From Streptomyces sp. ISL-1 (GTDB taxonomy: Bacteria; Actinomycetota; Actinomycetes; Streptomycetales; Streptomycetaceae): a stretch of 64,000 bases of DNA. Below the pieces are notes generated by a model. The model was given only the letters and a program-made list of their open reading frames with translations, made no database searches and was not told the origin of the DNA. Numbering within the stretch: the stretch's first letter is position 1; each line of letters starts with the position of its first letter. Made by a program: the position numbers and the translations under genes. The stretch lies in assembly GCF_018614585.1 (NCBI RefSeq), contig NZ_JAGGOI010000015.1, positions 1 through 64,000 on the forward strand, read 5' to 3'. Positions 61,948-64,000 of the stretch are shown here, one piece after another.

Positions 61948-62718
61948 TCAGATACTGATAGAGAACACTATGGAGCCAAGGAGGCACTCGATCGCGTTCC
62001 GTAGTTGTTCGACCGCACGAAGCAACCGGTCTTCCTGGTCGATCGGTAGAGAAATAGCGATCGCGGCTGCACCGAATCCGGCCGTGATCGGAATGGCGGC
62101 ACAGACCGTCCCGAGTGCGTACTCCCCTCGCTCCACGACCGGTTGCATCCGCTCTCTCGAGGCGAGCCGCTCAAGCAGCGTGCGCCGGTCGCACACGGAA
62201 CGGGGGGTGACCGGCTGTACGGGGTGGCGGTCCAGATGGTCACGGCGGCCCTGCTCGTCGAGCTGGCTCAGCAGACAGTGTCCGAGCGCATGGGCATGTC
62301 CGGTCTCACGGAAGTCGGCCCACTCGGCGGCGGCGGGCGCACAAGGGGAGTCGGCAACGGCGACGAGCTCGATCTCACCCTCGCGGTAGACCGCGAAGTA
62401 GACGGGGGCTCCGATGGCGTCCCGCCAGTGCTCGAGCGAGTCCACCAGCGTGGTGCGACGATTCTGCAGAACGCCGCCGGCAGCGAGCCGCTCGACCGCC
62501 TCCCCGATGGTGAACACACCCTTCTCGCGGCGCAGATAGTCCTCGTGCGTCAGGGTGCGCAGCAGGTGGTAGGCGGTGGGAAGGGGAATCCCCGCCTCGC
62601 GCGCGAGCTGCTTCGCCGGGGCACCGTCCGGGTGGGAGCTCACGGTCTCCAGCAGCCTCAGCGCCCGTTGCACCGAAACGATCAAGGTAGGGGCAGGAGC
62701 GTTCGTAGCCGTGGCCAT
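61948..62718 (-). CDS. ssgR: SsgR, IclR-family activator of ssgA
   Basis: 256 aa. An IclR helix-turn-helix (~10-70: ALRLLETVSSHPDGAPAKQLAREAG...) and C-terminal effector domain. It precedes ssgA as in other Streptomyces, where SsgR activates ssgA transcription. GGGGGTG lies just ahead of the ATG. Its 3' end is 121 bases from ssgA, leaving room for a separate ssgA promoter. Confidence 0.93.
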   Translation of the reverse strand: MATATNAPAPTLIVSVQRALRLLETVSSHPDGAPAKQLAREAGIPLPTAYHLLRTLTHEDYLRREKGVFTIGEAVERLAAGGVLQNRRTTLVDSLEHWRDAIGAPVYFAVYREGEIELVAVADSPCAPAAAEWADFRETGHAHALGHCLLSQLDEQGRRDHLDRHPVQPVTPRSVCDRRTLLERLASRERMQPVVERGEYALGTVCAAIPITAGFGAAAIAISLPIDQEDRLLRAVEQLRNAIECLLGSIVFSISI

Positions 62719-62913
62719 AGGTCACCCCCAGGCATGGTGACGAGCAGCACGCCCGCCCGCAGGGGCCGCCCCCGCCGCCCGCCGCGCGAACTTCCCGAGG
62801 GCGGATTTCCCAGGGGCGGCAGCGGAGTTGCCACTGTAATGGCCGCCCCGTGCGGCAGCGGGGGTTTGTCGGTGCGTTCCCCCACCCGGGCTAATGCCCC
62901 GGACGGGCACGGG

Positions 62914-63132
62914 CTACCAGTCGCTCCGTGAGCTCGACGACGACATGAACTTCCGTACGACGAAGACGAGTCCGCCGACCAGGGCGACAAAGACAAGGAT
63001 CTTGAAAAGCAGTCCGATCACAAAGCCGACGACGCTCGTGATCAGTCCTCCGAACATGACAAGGGCGATGACGGGCACCGCGACCCACTTGATCCACCAC
63101 GGCATCCCCGCGAATATCTCCCGCACAGCCAT
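62914..63132 (-). CDS. small two-helix membrane protein (DUF5326 family)
   Basis: 72 aa: MAVREIFAGMPWWIKWVAVP followed by hydrophobic segments to residue ~60 (VVGFVIGLLFKILVFVALVG) and a basic Ser-rich tail ending in W. Common in Streptomyces, function unknown. A GGTAAGG-like site precedes the ATG. Confidence 0.85.
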   Translation of the reverse strand: MAVREIFAGMPWWIKWVAVPVIALVMFGGLITSVVGFVIGLLFKILVFVALVGGLVFVVRKFMSSSSSRSDW

Positions 63133-63252
63133 CGTCCTTACCTCGTTTCCTTGGGTTCCTGCCTCGATGCTAGGCGGGAGGAGTGATGGGCGGGGGCCCG
63201 CGAGCCCTTGATCTCCCCTGACCGAACCCCTAGGGATCGGCGGTGCTTCCGG

Positions 63253-63570
63253 TCAGCTCTCCGGGGGAGAGAAGACCACCATCACCCGCAGATCCTCGGT
63301 GATGTGATGGAACTTGTGGGCCACTCCGGCCGGGACGTAGACCACGCTGCCGCGTCCGACCTGCGTCGTCTCCATCCCCACCGTGATGGCGGCGCGGCCG
63401 CTGACGACGAAGTAGACCTCGTCCTGGCGGTGGGGCAGCTGCGGGTCCAGCTCGCCGGCATCCAGCGCGTAGAGCCCGACCGACATGTTCCGTTCGCGAA
63501 GGAACTGTAGATACGCGCCGTCATTGGCGGCGCGTTCCGCCTCCAGCTCGTCCAATCGGAATGCCTTCAT
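63253..63570 (-). CDS. cupin-domain protein
   Basis: 105 aa single cupin barrel. Motif 1 contains PHRQDEVYFVVSGRA (metal-type His and Glu) and motif 2 is GSVVYVPAGVAHKFHH. The ligand set suggests a metal-binding small-molecule enzyme or sensor. ATG 63570 is preferred; an in-frame start six codons earlier exists. Divergent from the holin-like gene with 50 bases between them. Confidence 0.85.
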   Translation of the reverse strand: MKAFRLDELEAERAANDGAYLQFLRERNMSVGLYALDAGELDPQLPHRQDEVYFVVSGRAAITVGMETTQVGRGSVVYVPAGVAHKFHHITEDLRVMVVFSPPES

Positions 63571-63620
63571 CGTCCGCCGCCCCTGCACTTGGTCCGATCA
63601 CGTCTGCCACGATCAGACAC

Positions 63621-63998
63621 ATGAAGAATTTCGTAGTCAAGACGATCGCCAACGCGGCAGCTCTGGCCGTGGCCATCTGGGTGCTGCAGGACATAACCCT
63701 GACCGGAGACAGCACCGGCAAGAAGACGCTGACCCTGATCCTGGTGGCGCTGCTCTTCGGGCTGGTCAACTTCCTTGTCAAGCCCGTCGTGAAGTTGCTG
63801 ACACTGCCGCTGTTCATCCTCACCCTGGGGCTGATCACGCTGGTCATCAACGCCCTCATGCTGCTGCTGACCTCCTGGCTGGCCGACGCGGTCGATCTGA
63901 ACTTCCATGTCGAGGGCTTCTGGACCGCCGTGCTCGGCGGCCTGATCATCTCGGTCGTTTCGTGGGCGATGAATGTCGCCCTGCCCGACAAGGACTGA
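63621..63998 (+). CDS. small four-helix membrane protein (phage-holin family 4 type)
   Basis: 125 aa with about four helices: IANAAALAVAIWVLQDI, then LTLILVALLFGLVNFLVKP, LLTLPLFILTLGLITLVINA and FWTAVLGGLIISVVSWAM. This PF04020-type family is widespread on bacterial chromosomes, and the holin name does not imply lysis. No ribosome site ahead of the ATG. It ends two bases before the window edge. Confidence 0.87.
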   Translation: MKNFVVKTIANAAALAVAIWVLQDITLTGDSTGKKTLTLILVALLFGLVNFLVKPVVKLLTLPLFILTLGLITLVINALMLLLTSWLADAVDLNFHVEGFWTAVLGGLIISVVSWAMNVALPDKD

Positions 63999-64000
63999 AC

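Noticed and set aside
63621..63998. Prophage lysis gene
   Set aside because: The holin-family name is historical. No endolysin or phage gene is nearby and the family is common on chromosomes.

Overview
The window is high-GC DNA (roughly 70% or more) with dense, mostly short-spaced genes. It is almost certainly chromosomal DNA of a Streptomyces or a very close actinomycete. The evidence is ssgR-ssgA, a Rex-operator-controlled cydA-cydB-cydDC cluster, a Sco/PCuAC/CopCD/DyP copper operon, SpoIIE/RsbW-type signalling proteins, actinobacterial leaderless promoters and a single TTA codon. From memory, the order ssgR-ssgA-yibE/F-thiC ... hisC-cydABCD ... serS-pheA-dtpA ... pepP matches the core of the S. 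coelicolor chromosome near oriC. A perfect parS site and several DnaA-box groups agree with an origin-proximal position. No transposase, integrase or CRISPR array is visible.

Layout. 1-4300: the C-terminal end of a large hybrid-kinase-like protein, then on the minus strand a fatty-acid-CoA ligase and a SigE-family ECF sigma factor. 4501-9233: five translationally coupled minus-strand genes with the architecture of the mycobacterial igr steroid side-chain operon (two acyl-CoA dehydrogenases, MaoC-DUF35, MaoC, Ltp2 aldolase), without a P450. 9447-10937: a small secreted protein and a primase-polymerase-like protein. 11008-12683: an intact tRNA-Ser(UGA) and, 1.53 kb away, a second copy of its terminator plus a decayed 3' half. 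These enclose a two-gene cassette, one of which encodes an 11-residue-repeat protein. 12729-23931: HtrA protease, glycerophosphodiesterase, two RsbW-like ATPases, a SpoIIE-like protein lacking a key metal ligand, a SEC-C protein, a second (degenerate) primase-polymerase, and aminopeptidase P.

24028-29252: the copper-trafficking operon YcnI, Sco, PCuAC, CopCD and the Tat-exported peroxidase DtpA. 29280-33018: pheA, serS, a HAD phosphatase and tRNA-Ser(GCU), with four perfect DnaA boxes between pheA and serS. 33375-37871: a phage-antirepressor-like DNA-binding protein and two coupled ABC exporters. 38172-42770: M24 peptidase-like protein, an epoxide-hydrolase/SDR fusion, a metal-dependent hydrolase and a MerR regulator. 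42893-46438: KptA, an F420-type oxidoreductase, a second HAD protein and an M23 peptidase. 46582-52816: cydA-cydB-cydDC, with a Rex operator upstream and parS inside the start of cydDC.

53042-57969: HisC-type aminotransferase, LacI-family regulator, PPP-family phosphatase and a membrane protein. 58019-63998: thiC with a TPP riboswitch, YibE/F, the sporulation pair ssgA-ssgR, a DUF5326 membrane protein, a cupin and a small holin-like membrane protein.

Functionally the window combines housekeeping (serS, pheA, thiC, hisC, cyd), development (ssgRA, the DtpA/Sco copper pathway, SpoIIE/RsbW-like proteins) and catabolic functions (the igr-like operon). The least explained items are the tRNA-flanked two-gene cassette, the Asp-less SpoIIE protein with a TTA codon, the DnaA-box groups, and a possible LexA box in front of the primase-polymerase gene. 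All family assignments are by reading motifs; no database search was run.
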